DNA of 64,000 nucleotides from Schistocephalus solidus (Eukaryota; Platyhelminthes; Cestoda; Diphyllobothriidea; Diphyllobothriidae), in NCBI GenBank assembly GCA_017591395.1, contig WEDG01002543.1, forward strand, positions 1 to 64,000. The letters run 5' to 3'. Positions 24,240 through 36,099 of the stretch are shown here, in pieces; within the stretch, counting starts at the first letter, position 1, and every line of letters starts with the position of its first letter. The notes under the pieces are model-generated. The model was not told the origin of the DNA and made no database searches. It worked only from the letters and a program-made list of their open reading frames with translations. The translations under genes and the position numbers were made by a program.

Positions 24240-25600
24240 ATATGTTCGCCCATGCAAATCTGTGATTAGCCAGTGCCCCCTAAACTGGCTGCATGATAGA
24301 TGCGCTGGAACCACACGGGGACCAGATCAGGGCACGGCAAGTGTTATTCGGGTTGCCGAACATGGGGCCGTGTGTAGGCTCATACGACACCAGCCACTTT
24401 TGCCATTTATGGCTTTCCCACTCCGTGGGCTCTGATTCAGGCATGGTGGCACGGTCAAGAGTGAATCCAACGGCGCTAACCACCTGCACCCGACCCCGTC
24501 TCCGGTCTAGACGGGTAAGAGAGGAGAGAGTGCGTTAGATTAGTGCAAGTCCATTATCACTTTAAAATGATCCACGTGCAAGTCACCGTCCTTGCATCAC
24601 CCTGCTGTGGAGCATACGGTGTTCCTCCTCGAACTCGACGATCGAACTGTCGTCGTTGTGCTTAACCAAATTAAACCAAACAGCATGAGACGTATACGAC
24701 TGTTTCACCGTTGTCACCAATGACATCCAGCGTCGGGGCAGGGACGGTGACTTGAGTGTGCCTCAACTCAGAGTGATATTTGACCTGCACCACAGCTACT
24801 GCACTCGCTCCTCCCTCACACATTTGGGCCTAGTGGTATGACAGGGTCAATAAGACCAGAGGTGGGATAGGGCACAATGTCTGACAAGGCCAAAAGGCCA
24901 GTCCAAGCCATTCACACGCGCGTAATCAGTGCACAGTAGGCCAGGATTTCACAAAAATAATGAAAGGGGCGGCTCAGATCCCGACTGAGAGAGGGAGTGC
25001 CATTGAAGACTTATTTAGAAGAAGCTACTACACTTTGGCTCTTCCTCTTAATAGGAGGACCGAGTTATCTGATCATGTTCTGCCTTGTAGCGCACCAACC
25101 AAATCGATAATTAGTAATTTAAACCCTTACTCTGTGATTTTTAATCCTCCGGCACACCAAGTGGAAGACCTCCGCTTTTAAGAGTTGTACGAGCTTAGAC
25201 GAAGAGAGCTAAAGACAAGACAGCCAAAGAGCAGCAATCCAAATCACAACGGAAGTTAAACCTTCGCATCTAAAGATGTCCACTACATGCTTCAGCAGGC
25301 TTAAGGCAAGCCCATTTCCTTGCATGTGAGTTCGTTTTCTGATACAGTAGACTTGCACTGCGGCTACCGCACTCTCTCATCCCTCACCCGTCTGGGTCCC
25401 CGTGTCAGGACAGAGTCTAGAATTCCGGAATCCGGGTTTGGCTCGAGTAGAAGGGCCAAAAAGGCCACGGGTGGTTGGTGTATCGTGATCCAGCACCTAC
25501 GCGTACCATCACGCCTCACTATGTTCGGCATATTTGATGGAGCTCAGACTGTCCTGCCCTGATCGAGTTCCGTGCTGGTCTGGCGCAACTACCACGCCGA
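24240..25600. repeat. 600-bp repeat family, three partial copies in both orientations
   Basis: A minus copy (24240-24740, with TGCATCACCCTGCTGTGGAG), a plus copy (about 24720-25090, with GGGACGGTGACTTGAG and GGTCAATAAGACCAGAGG) and a plus fragment (25340-25600, with GACTTGCACTGCGGCTACCG) abut one another. Confidence 0.6.
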
Positions 25601-25829
25601 CCGTTTAGGATAAAGCGGTTTATTTTGAGATAGATTATTAAACCAGTTAGATTTTACCAAATGAACGTAATCAAATAACCACAAATCCATGCCCTGTGGT
25701 TCTAAAAATTCAAATCAACGTTCGCTGGTGTTCGTGGAGGATGCTTTATAGACGGATACGCAAATGTGAACACTATTCCACAAAATACACCTAGTGCAGC
25801 GCCAAATTGCAGGAAGAGCAAGCGGTTCC

Positions 25830-26240
25830 GTGTCCTAATCCTGAAGCTAACCTAAATCTAACCCCAACGTGAAGCTCTCCGTTTGCTCATCTGGTTAAAT
25901 ATACCTAAATATCGCACAGTATATTTAAGAATTGACAGACGAAATGACGTTTTTAATGCATTAGAGACTATTTTTTGCTTTTGGAGCCATTAGTTTTGAC
26001 TGTCTGGGGAAAACGTTGAGAGCTAGATCAGTAATCAATTCAGACAGCCTTATTGGCCAAATTGTACCCAAGTTGTTGATGATAGTGGCCAGCTTACGGA
26101 AGATCGCTTTTACCATAATAGGACCACAAATTCCAGACTTTATGCTCTTTACATGCAGGCCCAGATTAACTCCTGATTTGCCGTGCAGTATACCTTTAAA
26201 CTTCGAATCACGTAGTCCTCTGTGAATAAACTCAGCTTCA
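25830..26240 (+). repeat. Degenerate direct duplicate of an arm unit
   Basis: Aligns with 27540-28090 of the right arm in the same direction (GACGTTTTT-ATGC-TTAGA-ACT at 25946 and 27719), a spacing of about 1.77 kb. The left arm shows one such unit (about 10960-11345) and no second beyond its inner end. Confidence 0.55.
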
Positions 26241-29200
26241 TTGTAATTGTTGATTATTATGCTCGTTTTGGTCAAGTTCAATGGAATAATAACAGGCGCA
26301 CAGTTTGCGGATTTTGTACTGTTTTCGTGTGAGCAGATGATAAAGAGCTGTCCCACCGATACGGGTCAGACTGTGTGTGCAATTTACAGCACCGATTGAG
26401 AGACTGGCGATAGCTGCAATAGTCGCAGTAAGTGCAGACACAACCCCCAATCGACTGTTCATTATACCTTCATATGGTCTAACGACAGCTCTGTCATCGG
26501 TAGTCCACACAGCAACTGCAAAACTAGGGCACTTAAGATCTGAATGGGACCATAAATCTCCACACCCTTTTTAATGCAGCCATCACCGTGGACACTGCAA
26601 TTCATCCTCCTCTTGGTAAACCTGAGCACTTGCATTTGGAGGCCGAAAGAAAAGGTGTTTAAACCATGATACGGTGAGTGCTGCATAAGTCAAAACTGAA
26701 CTTCATTAAACTGTCCGATTTACGACCAATTAAAAAATGTATTTCATGGCAAGATCGAAGACATGCTATCGCTCGAGAGCCAAGCAAAATTATCCACGGA
26801 TTGTCCATATCGTAACCGGAATCTCGAGTCACGTGACAGGGCTGTGTGTCGGAGCACACGTGGGCATGAAAGTACAGGCAATTTGTGGCAGAACAGCGGA
26901 TGGCCTGAACAGTCGGGGTGAAACCTATAATTCACAAAAGGAGTTTCAATCTCGATGGATAAAAAGGCTCTCTTCGTACTGATGTCTTTTGCATTCACTA
27001 AAAGTTGCTCCTACGCTGGTCCACTTTCGTAGGATAGCAAGGACAATATTCAATTGGGCTACGAGTGTGACCATTCGATCTAAAAACTGATTACAACACC
27101 GCGTCATTGTTCTTCAGCGCGATGGTGACTGCGGACCATACCGCGTTTGATTGGTAAAGGATTGTTTTCCTTCGAAATTGTTATACCCATGCGCAGGCTC
27201 GCCAGACCCTCAATATAAGGATGCTGTGGACGGGTTTCGTGGTTAGATGATTGGTGACGAGGTGGTTAACACTTCGTTGCGTGGGTCACTGTCTTCGTGC
27301 TTTAATGGTTGACCTGCTCCTGCTCATCTCTTTTTACCTCTGTGAAGTTTTTATAGAAAAGACGCAAAATTACAGGATTGTTATTGAGTCTACTAATGTG
27401 CATGCTTGTCACTTATTAGTTTTCGGACATGATAGACAATCAAACAACTGCATTGCTCTGTGCAGACTTGGAGAAAACATGAAAAGATGAACGCCGTCGT
27501 ACTTAATAAAAATGGTCTGGCGTTAAATTCGAGTAAGTTAACACTGACCGGAGTCCTAATCCTGCAGCTAACACTTAAACATAACCAAAAGTTAACCTGT
27601 AGTCTTATCTCTTAGTTTGCCAACTGCAACGCTCTGTGTGTGCCCTGATGATTAAAATATAACTACTTACCGCTTATGGTCTTCTATCTTTTATCTGGTA
27701 GAATTGATGGATAAAAATGACGTTTTTGATGCGTTAGAAACTGTTGTTGCGTCTAAGGGCATTGTTTGTACTCACAAACGTTTGGAAAAAGTGTTAATTC
27801 GTAGATTAGTAATTGATGTAAACAATCTTATTGCTAAAATTAAACCCTAGTTGTTGATGATCGTGGTTGTCTTGTTGAAGATCACTCGTAACATAACAGA
27901 AGTGTCCATTCAAAACTTTATGTTGTTTAAATGGAGGCCGTAAACCAGACGATCAACAGCCACTCCATCCTGTTCTGTAGGACAACATCCATTGCTGGAA
28001 TAGCGACTGCTATAAAAGCCACGGTAGGCACAGCGACACCTCTGATTAATCGTGCATTTTTCCTCAAACGTTTTATCCCGTAATCCTCTGTGGATAAAAT
28101 TAGCCGCGTTTTTAACTTTGAAATGATCGAGATTGCAGTAAATCTTCTAATTATGTGTCTGCATGCCTTGACTGGTTTTGAAACATAATTAGAGCCCGAA
28201 TACCTATATATCTGTCACCTGTGCTCCATGCGCCAACTCTAAAACCTGGAGACTTCAAACCTGAAGGGAACTGCATATCTGGAGACCCTTGCCAATCGTC
28301 CACCAAGGAGGAGTCTGTAGTGCGCCCTTCCCTCGGTAACCCTGATCGCGTTCATTTGGACACCAAGAGATAAGAGGGTTGAAACCCGATCACGCCGAAG
28401 ACAGCCTCACTCAGAAGCCTAATTGCAGTCCTATTGGTGACGCGGATGGCTTCATCAAAAGGAAACATTCTCTTGGCCCTACGGAGAAAGTTATAGACTG
28501 CAGTTTGTTTGCCGCCTTCCTGTGGTATCGTTTAACATTAATTCCACCATATCCTCTACTTTCGATTGGGGATACCTGCACCGGTAAGCAGCGCTGCTTC
28601 TGGATGAGGATTTTGGATTTAAGATGCCATTGGACCTGGGTGTAGCGGCATGACTGATGTCTGCCGGCTACGAGCACCGGCAATGGGCGGCTTAATTTAT
28701 GTGCGCCTGGTGGGTATGTAGGCCAGGTCTCCGTTCACGTAGCGAACAAAGTACACGCCTGCGTGTTTTTACCTGAATGCCTGTGAGTAAATGAGTGCGC
28801 GAAAGACTGCCACGAGAGACGAGGTATAAGACGCCTGGAGTTGCACTGCTCACGTGCGGTGCTGTCTTGGGTAAAGGCCTGACAGCAACGCAGCTGGCTA
28901 CGGAATAGTTTGCAATATTTGTAAAGGTCGAAAGAGCGCGTGCGTCTGCCAGCCTCCGCTCAACTGGAGTCTTTATCGGCAAAGGACGGATGATCGAGGG
29001 ATGAATGCAGTAATACAAATGTATAAGGAAAAAAATGATTGGAGAATCTTTGCTTGCATGGGGATATTCTTGTGCATGTTAAGACGGAAATGTGCGCATG
29101 GCAGTTATTCCTGTAGCTTCAAAACAGGATAAGCAAGGGAATATTTTTCCGCATATTAAGGGGCCGATTTAGAAGTGCTTGTGGTGTTTTCATAAAGGAA

Positions 29201-29499
29201 ACTGCATGGTTCTTCTAAGGGCAAAACACTTTTTCCCCTCTAAAGGAGCCCTAACTGCGTAGAACGCGCCAGAATGCACAGGTGGCTGTGCTGTTCACTA
29301 ACATAATAAAGTTCAATTAACCAAGTCTTTCGATGGAGGAATTGTAGCCTGTAATGTGCGTTGGCATAGGTTTGAGGCTAAATGCTGTCCCTATGATCTC
29401 GAATAAAGAGTTCGTTTTCCCGGCAGACAAGTTCGAACACCACGTGTGCTTCCAGAGTCACTAGGCTGTGGTTGCTTTAGCTCGCTATGCACACCACCT

Positions 29500-30778
29500 A
29501 ATACCTTTCTCTTGCTGCTACAATAAAATTAGCCCTAAGGCTTAATATTTATCCCGTCTCTTCTTTCACTTACTTACACCCCAATAAGTAAGGCAGCACA
29601 CATAAGAGAGATGCACTACACTCATTGCCAGATAGAGTTTTCCAGGCTGGTGGTATTCCAGCAAAGAGCAACTGTTAGCTGTTCTAATTGGAAATTAAAA
29701 CCTCGTTTATTAATTTGTTGATTCATATTTAAAATTTTATATGATTGGTTGAAATCTTTGCCTACATGGGATAGTCTAGTGCATGTTAAGATTGAAATGT
29801 GCGTAAGTATGGCAGTTATGTGTGTAGGTTGAAACAAATAAGAGGCAACGGAGGGTAGAACTACCAGTTCCGTTACTTGTGATCTGTTCATAATCTACGG
29901 GTTGTTATGCAGCCAAATTTTTAATCCTAAGCAGTTGTATTTGATTTTTCGGTAGGGATGTCTTGTATGGCCGCCTAAAGTGGACACTGGAATAAAGTAC
30001 ACGAATCTTCCTCCACCACGAAGCCTTCTCTCGCCCTAAAGCAGCCTTGACTGTGCAGAACTGGAAACTGTGTAACCCCTCGTTCTTCGGTGCTCCGCCC
30101 AACCCCACTGCGACACGTATGAGTCAGCGCACCCTAGCTGTGGTCCACATGTGCACAACAATCCCTTCCCAGGGGCCCGGTACGCAACCAATCAAAAAGG
30201 AACATTTAGCTGGATGACGAGCACCAATTTGTCGGGTGGAGTCACAGGAAGCTGCTGTACAAGTTGTTTGTGTCGCGCCGCATGTCGTGCTGTTTGAAAG
30301 TGGTTTGTTTTTTCAAGTATTTTACCACACCCTCTGCCGCAAAACTATAGCAAGCCCAAGTTTTAAAACATAGCGGTTTTATCAATTCTCCAGCAAGTAC
30401 GACATTACGACCGTCGTATCCAACGAGGGCCACCTGTGCCCCAAAGCAAGGTGGCACATGGACGCTGATTTCCACGTGAATTTGATTATAAGGAGATGCA
30501 AATTGCGTTGCATCTTCCGCACTTTCTCCCCTCCCCATATTGACCCAGCGTCAATACACGTCAAGAAGACCGGATGCGGGATAGGGTGCAGATGGTTGGT
30601 GGGGCAGTAGCTGACCCTAAGCGTGTCAGCACACATGGCTCGTATCCCATGGAGTACAAGTGACATAAAGGCCAAACAATTACGCAAACAGTAAAACTAA
30701 CATTGCATTTTCTGCTGTAAATGTGACGGAAAGGCTCAAATCAGGCCCATCCTAAACCCCTTCTTCTTCTTCTTCATC

Positions 30779-30814
<36 letters not shown>

Positions 30815-31605
30815 TTTCTCTATATTTCCTTCTTTCTTTTCTCCGCGTGCAAACCGCACCTCCTGGTGGGGCTGGTACGCAAAAAAACTAAAAGAACATT
30901 TGGCTGGATGACGAGCAGCATGTTCTAGTGTGGGGTCACACGAAGCTGCCGAATAATCTGTTTACGTCACACAAATTTGTGGGTGTTTAAAAGCGGGTTA
31001 AGTTTCCGCATTTGATGCCACACCCCCCTTGCAGAATCACAGCAGGCACAGGTTATGAAGCTAAGCGGTTTCAAACATCTTAAGGTAGTACACAAACGGT
31101 AAAACCAATATGCCGTTTTCAGTTGTAAATGTAATCGGAAGGCTATGAGTACGACGAAAGATATTCTAGCAAAAATCGGGAGGACAGACTTATATGGCCC
31201 CTTAAAGAGGGCAGAAACGCGCGGTCCGAGTGGTGAGGGTGGCCATGCGCACAATGTCACGGGGAAGTACATATTTCTGCGTTCTAACCCTAATACAAAA
31301 CACAACGTAAAGCTAAACTGGGGCATACTTTTGTCGCTTGGGTTTTTAACTCTAATACTTTTGCAGTATCCCATGGTTCCACACACACCACATTTTTACC
31401 GCAGGCTGTCAGCGATCTTCTTGCCGGAGGACGAATCATAATGGGTGCTATTTAATCAGTATATTTGCATGGTGAGATCCCTGAGACAGACGACTGGTTC
31501 ATATTTTAAAGTACGTGTGACCTTACAATGAGCTTGAATTTTTAGTATCAGTGTTTGACACCGGAGTTCAGCCCTTTTGGGCAAGTGAATTGACAGAAAT
31601 GTAAG
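29500..31605 (-). repeat. Repeat copy C, right-arm partner of copy B
   Basis: Reverse complement of copy B. The microsatellite is mainly TTA here (about 30778-30813) where copies A and B have GAA. The start of the copy-B sequence (7550-7610) is missing because of the right-arm deletion. Confidence 0.7.
30762..30815 (+). repeat. TTC then TTA microsatellite
   Basis: A few TTC units followed by about 11 TTA units, at the place in copy C where the other copies carry GAA (TTC on this strand). Confidence 0.9.
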
Positions 31606-32123
31606 GTAGTGCGTCAACTACTACCAATTAGCCGCAGCCTCGCCTTCTTGTCGGGTGTTATCCGAATTTCAATGATGAATTTGCACTCAACGAGAGAGTT
31701 AAGCAGCATTCTACTCCCGTTGTGCCTTGGAACTTAATACAGAGACTTCGCATTGTTGCCTCCTGTCCATCTAAGAAAGGCCGAGAATTTATAGAGGCCA
31801 TTTTCTCAGATAACTCATGCGTCAACCGACACATCGAATCGGACCATGTGTACGGCAACCTGAATGAAAGCTGGAAGAGGTGAGAGCCAATCCAAATGAA
31901 AATACACCCACCAATGACAACCAATGGCAGGAATGACTAATTGGTATCGATTTGTCCAGTACGTTTTTAAATTTTAACTGTTTTTTTGCACACTTACTAC
32001 AAGTCTTACGATGACCTGGGGTACCAGCGTCGAATATTTACATAAGAAAGTTGCCTATTGTTTTCCAAAGAACGTCTTTGCTTCGAATTATACTTCTTGG
32101 GATGCCTATTTTTCAATTGATAT

Positions 32124-32148
32124 CTATATATATATATATATATATGCT
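32124..32148 (+). repeat. TA dinucleotide run in the right arm
   Basis: About 10 TA units next to the outer edge of the Penelope-like unit; the left arm has a shorter run at 6164-6176. Confidence 0.8.
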
Positions 32149-32367
32149 TGGTGAAATACTGACAAAGATAAGGGAGACCAGAATGACCATTTCTGGCATA
32201 TAAACCATCATCAGCCAGTCATGATCAATCCCAAATGTGGAACACCTGGGATACCAGAGGTCTCACTGAATCAGTGAACTAATGAAATATGTAAAACTCG
32301 GAGTGGGACAGTACCCTCGCTGTCTTCCTCTGTGCAGTAACACATGACTGAAATAAAGCTCTCGAGC

Positions 32368-33420
32368 AGATTTCACTCGGAAAAGCTTGCTAACGTCAAG
32401 ATAAATAATTCGCTAGAGCAGAATGAACTGGAGAAACAACGGTCGCCAGGAGGTAAAATACGAGTTTAACTATTTTGTGTGTACCTGTGTCGTTTAACTA
32501 CGTTGACTAGCGGCGCGTTTCATTCCACGCTGGGTTCTTTATGTAGTTTGATGCAGTAGCAAATGTCACCGATGACGGGTTCGTACGAGAATCCAAAACA
32601 GCAGGTGGATAAATTTGTCCCAGCGATCGCATCATCTCCTCCTGAACTCCTGAATCGTTGGGCTGAACACTTCCGAAGGGTCCTCAATCGCCCCAGCAAC
32701 TATCACCGACGCTGCCAACGAGCGGCTGCCCTAAATGGAAGCAAACATTGACCAGAACGTTTTGCTTCCTCTATGAAAAAAAAATCAACCCCTAGACTAA
32801 CTTCGTTGGTCTGATGAATGCTTTCAATATAGTTAATCGCGATGGGCTTTGAAAAATCACGCAGAAATTCGTATTGCCTGGGATATTTATGCATATGTTG
32901 AGTCAGCTCCACGATGGTATGATGGCGCACGTCACTGACAACATGACAGTCTCAGAAGCATTCACAGTGCTCAATGGGTTGAAGCAGGGCAGGAGGCAAG
33001 ATCAAAAGTGCATTTTATATTTTGCATCCAGCTCTACTTCCTGTCATCCTGGGAAGAGAGACAGCGTAGGTCATGCTGAAGGGTGTTTCAATTTAACTGT
33101 GAGTGGAATGAGGGCTGTAACTGAATTTAGACTTCGGACGGACTGTTGGCTGGCAACCGGTACCTGGAAGCCCTTTATTTTTAAGAACACTTCAAACAGC
33201 CTACGTGAGAGACGACCGCTGCAAATATAAACTGAGTTCCCGTTTGTTTACTAAATCTGGCAGACGGTGTATTCATTTGGGTGCATCAGACTGTTGGTTG
33301 GACCGAGTGATAAGTGGTATATACATGTGTATATTCGGGTGGGGCCTAGATACGTTGCGCACACTCCCTGTTACAGAGGAAACCGGCTAGTCATGCAGAA
33401 TGAGTTTGTGGTTGCTGAAC
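32368..33420 (+). mobile_element. Insert present only in the right arm, with retrotransposon fragments
   Basis: The left arm reads continuously at the matching site (near 5935, CACCACCAGTGATCTGCTC). The insert holds LLNRWAEHFRRVLNRPS (about 32650-32705), then an RT segment with NRDGL, LSQLHDGMMAHVTDN and SEAFTVLNGLKQG (about 32840-32990), the same family as the spacer elements but on the plus strand. The block between the two RT parts is missing, and frameshifts follow. No clear target-site duplication was seen. Confidence 0.7.
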
Positions 33421-34789
33421 TGGTGGTGGTGCGGGTATTTATGGTTGTGTGGTGGTGAAGCATTAAGCGGGTTTGTGAGCTTGGTTGATTGTCTTGAAAA
33501 TGCAATTGATACCGCCCTCGTCGATGCCCGTGTGACCGAAATGATTCAAGCTGCATCGCAATAGCTTAGAACATTTGTGGCAGATGATTATGAAGCGAGA
33601 GGTGTAGTTAAGGCTCTAGACATTGATTCACTGGTCTCTGCGGAATGGTTTCGCGACTGAACGACCGGGAAAATGCATAATTTCAGCACGCAACCGCCAT
33701 GGTGACAGGTTGGTAATGATCCCTCACACGTCAGTTCGATCGTCGTAATCCGATGATGTCCCCATATGCTTCACAGAAGGCTGATGCAGGTACGGTGACT
33801 TATGCGCAATAAATCATAACTTTAGACCAAACTAAATACCAACTCTAACACCAACTGTGAACTTATCCCTAGTTTTCTTTTTTCCGGAACGATATGATGA
33901 GTTCCTATTTCCATTGCCTACTAAGCCTCCCCCTGGGCTTCCCGCAGCGCCTGACGTCCATTCTATTCCTCCCGAATATAGAGTAGCCAGACTACCTTCA
34001 TGGCTTGTGGGAACTTTCAGAATTTCTCACTGAACCATGATAAGAGGAGCAGATACAAAAAACGTTCACATACGAATAATGTGGAAATGAGTGATTCCAT
34101 GAAAAGCAAGCTGATCATACACACGAGAGAGCCATGTAGGAATGAAAAGTAACAGAGTGTTTTTACTGAAGTTGAGGGCGTCGAAGCAGTTTTCGATAGG
34201 TGAGCACCCGGGTGGAAACATCAGTCTTTACCTCCTAAGTTGTTACTTAAGAAGACTCTCAGCTTGAAAGCCAAACCGACATGAAGCAATTTAGCGGATT
34301 TAACGCCTAAGACCCCTGAATCCTTCGACTTTCCACAAAAATAGTCATAGAAAAAATAAACACAAGTTGGTGGGATGTGGCGTAGATATATGATAATTAA
34401 TGACTTTGGTTCTCGAGAAGGAAAGTACAGACATTAGTGACTGGATAGTGGGAGGTCTCAATGTAGGGTCAGTCTCATGGTGTGACCTTCTAACTGGTAT
34501 ACTGGGGTAACACGTAAAAACGCGGATAAAAGTGTTGGTAATTTGCATGTTCTGAGATGGCCGAACAGTTGGCAATCATGATCCTCAGCGAATATGGAAA
34601 ACTAAGGAAACCGCTCCATATAGGAAACGTGGATGAGGATGAAGATGGCTTCTTCTTAAGGTGACCTCTGGCTATCTCACACATGTGAGATGTAAGCCGT
34701 TCAACCCTCTCTTGTGTGAAATCTTGGTGCTGGTGTTTGGGGGGCCAGGTTGTGTACGTAGAACACGTAGACAAGGTCACCAGCAGCTG

Positions 34790-35350
34790 CGCCCACTTCC
34801 GCATCAGACAACTGACCGGCTCGAGTAGTGGTTTGATTGTGGTGGTGGGGGAGAGAGTGAGGTTGACAGGTCAGCGCATTTTCCTTACTATAAAAAATCT
34901 GACGCGCTTGAAACTATCTTGGTGCGCTAAAAGCCGTGGCGTTGAAGGCTGCCAACTGATGGGAACACTCGGACCGCGTGGTCAGCCCAATGTGTTTTGT
35001 GTGAAGTTGCTGACTGGCGGACTGAGAGTCAGGCTGTAATGGCTCCTTCTGAATGTGACCAAGCCAGGTGTAGTGGTACACCCGGGGGCGGCTCCGGCCG
35101 CGCCAGCCACCTGCGCCCTCTCCCATCTCCGGTCTTCTTGACTCTTTCATGACACCTGACTCAGATGGGGGAGGAGGAGAGAGTGCGGTAGATGCAGCGC
35201 AAGTTTACTATCCCTTTAAACTAAATCACGCGATGAAATTTTTGGAATTTTTTCTTTCAAAATAAAGTAAAGCTCTCTCTCTCTAAGTCACCCTGCACCA
35301 CCCTTCCGTGGAGCATACAGTGGACCTCGTCGAAATTTGAGCCAACGCTG
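34790..35350 (-). repeat. 600-bp repeat family, long minus copy
   Basis: Reverse complement of the 13030-13600 copy with the same landmark order, ending in TCACCCTGCACCACCC and TTCCGTGGAGCATACAGTGG. It lies just outside the right arm. Confidence 0.7.
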
Positions 35351-35499
35351 CGTCGGGTTTACTTAAATGATCCCAACCAATAGGAAACGGGAATGGGTAC
35401 GCTCTCCTCCTCCTCCCCGCCGTAGTGGAAGTGGCTTCGTGCTGGATTGCATGGGGGGTTAGTGTGCCCGTACTCAACCCCCACAATAGGTTCCTAACC

Positions 35500-35910
35500 G
35501 AAGATTTAACGGTAACTCTAATCTTACCGCTTACCTCCCCCTCAACCCTAACCCTATATTCTCCGGAATTTTGCGCAAATGCACCCGTCTAACGAGGAGT
35601 TCCTGCTCCCATGCCCTGGTGAGGGGTCCAAATAGTTACTAACTCCCCAAATGGTAAGGAGGTTTTGCATGGCCACCTGAACAGAGCACGAGAATAGGAA
35701 ACCATCACCCGCTTAATATGAGTGGTCTTATGGTACGTTTCAGGAAGGATAAAATAACTCGTGTCTTCGTGCTAACACTGACCTTAACCTCACGCTAAAC
35801 GCTAACCCTACATTTAACCCTTATCCTATGCTGCATCCTAAACTTAATTTCCTTGAAATTTAACGCAAAGTCACATGCATTGTTGGCGGTTCCTTTTCCC
35901 ATGTCACAAG
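35500..35910 (-). repeat. Repeat with telomere-like core and GCAAAG-CACATGCATTG edge
   Basis: Two successive units with CCCTAACCC / CTAACCCT tracts, each flanked by a segment like GAAATTT-ACGCAAAG-CACATGCATT. The same edge plus core occurs at 54040-54370, 9290-9480, 1720-2070 and, in part, 3590-3760. Confidence 0.55.
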
Positions 35911-36099
35911 AAATGAGAACAGGGCAGATTGAAATTAGTCAAGTTCACCAAATTTTGCGCCAATGGAATCCCAGTGATTGCGGCTGCGCTTCAAGGGTCC
36001 GCTTATTCAGTTCAGACTCAATCAATTTTCCACATCAGTGTGTTTATTGATCGTTTAAGAAGAACAAAAATGTGTGTAAAACCTGCGGAAAATGCAGGC

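Larger units (their letters stand above)
26210..34625 (-). repeat. Right arm of the large inverted repeat
   Basis: Reverse-complement partner of 4735-12855. Relative to the left arm it lacks segments equivalent to left 6546-6767 and about 6903-7610, and it carries an extra segment of about 1.05 kb (about 32368-33420). Its inner end continues into a further degenerate, direct duplicate of arm sequence (25830-26240). Confidence 0.85.
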
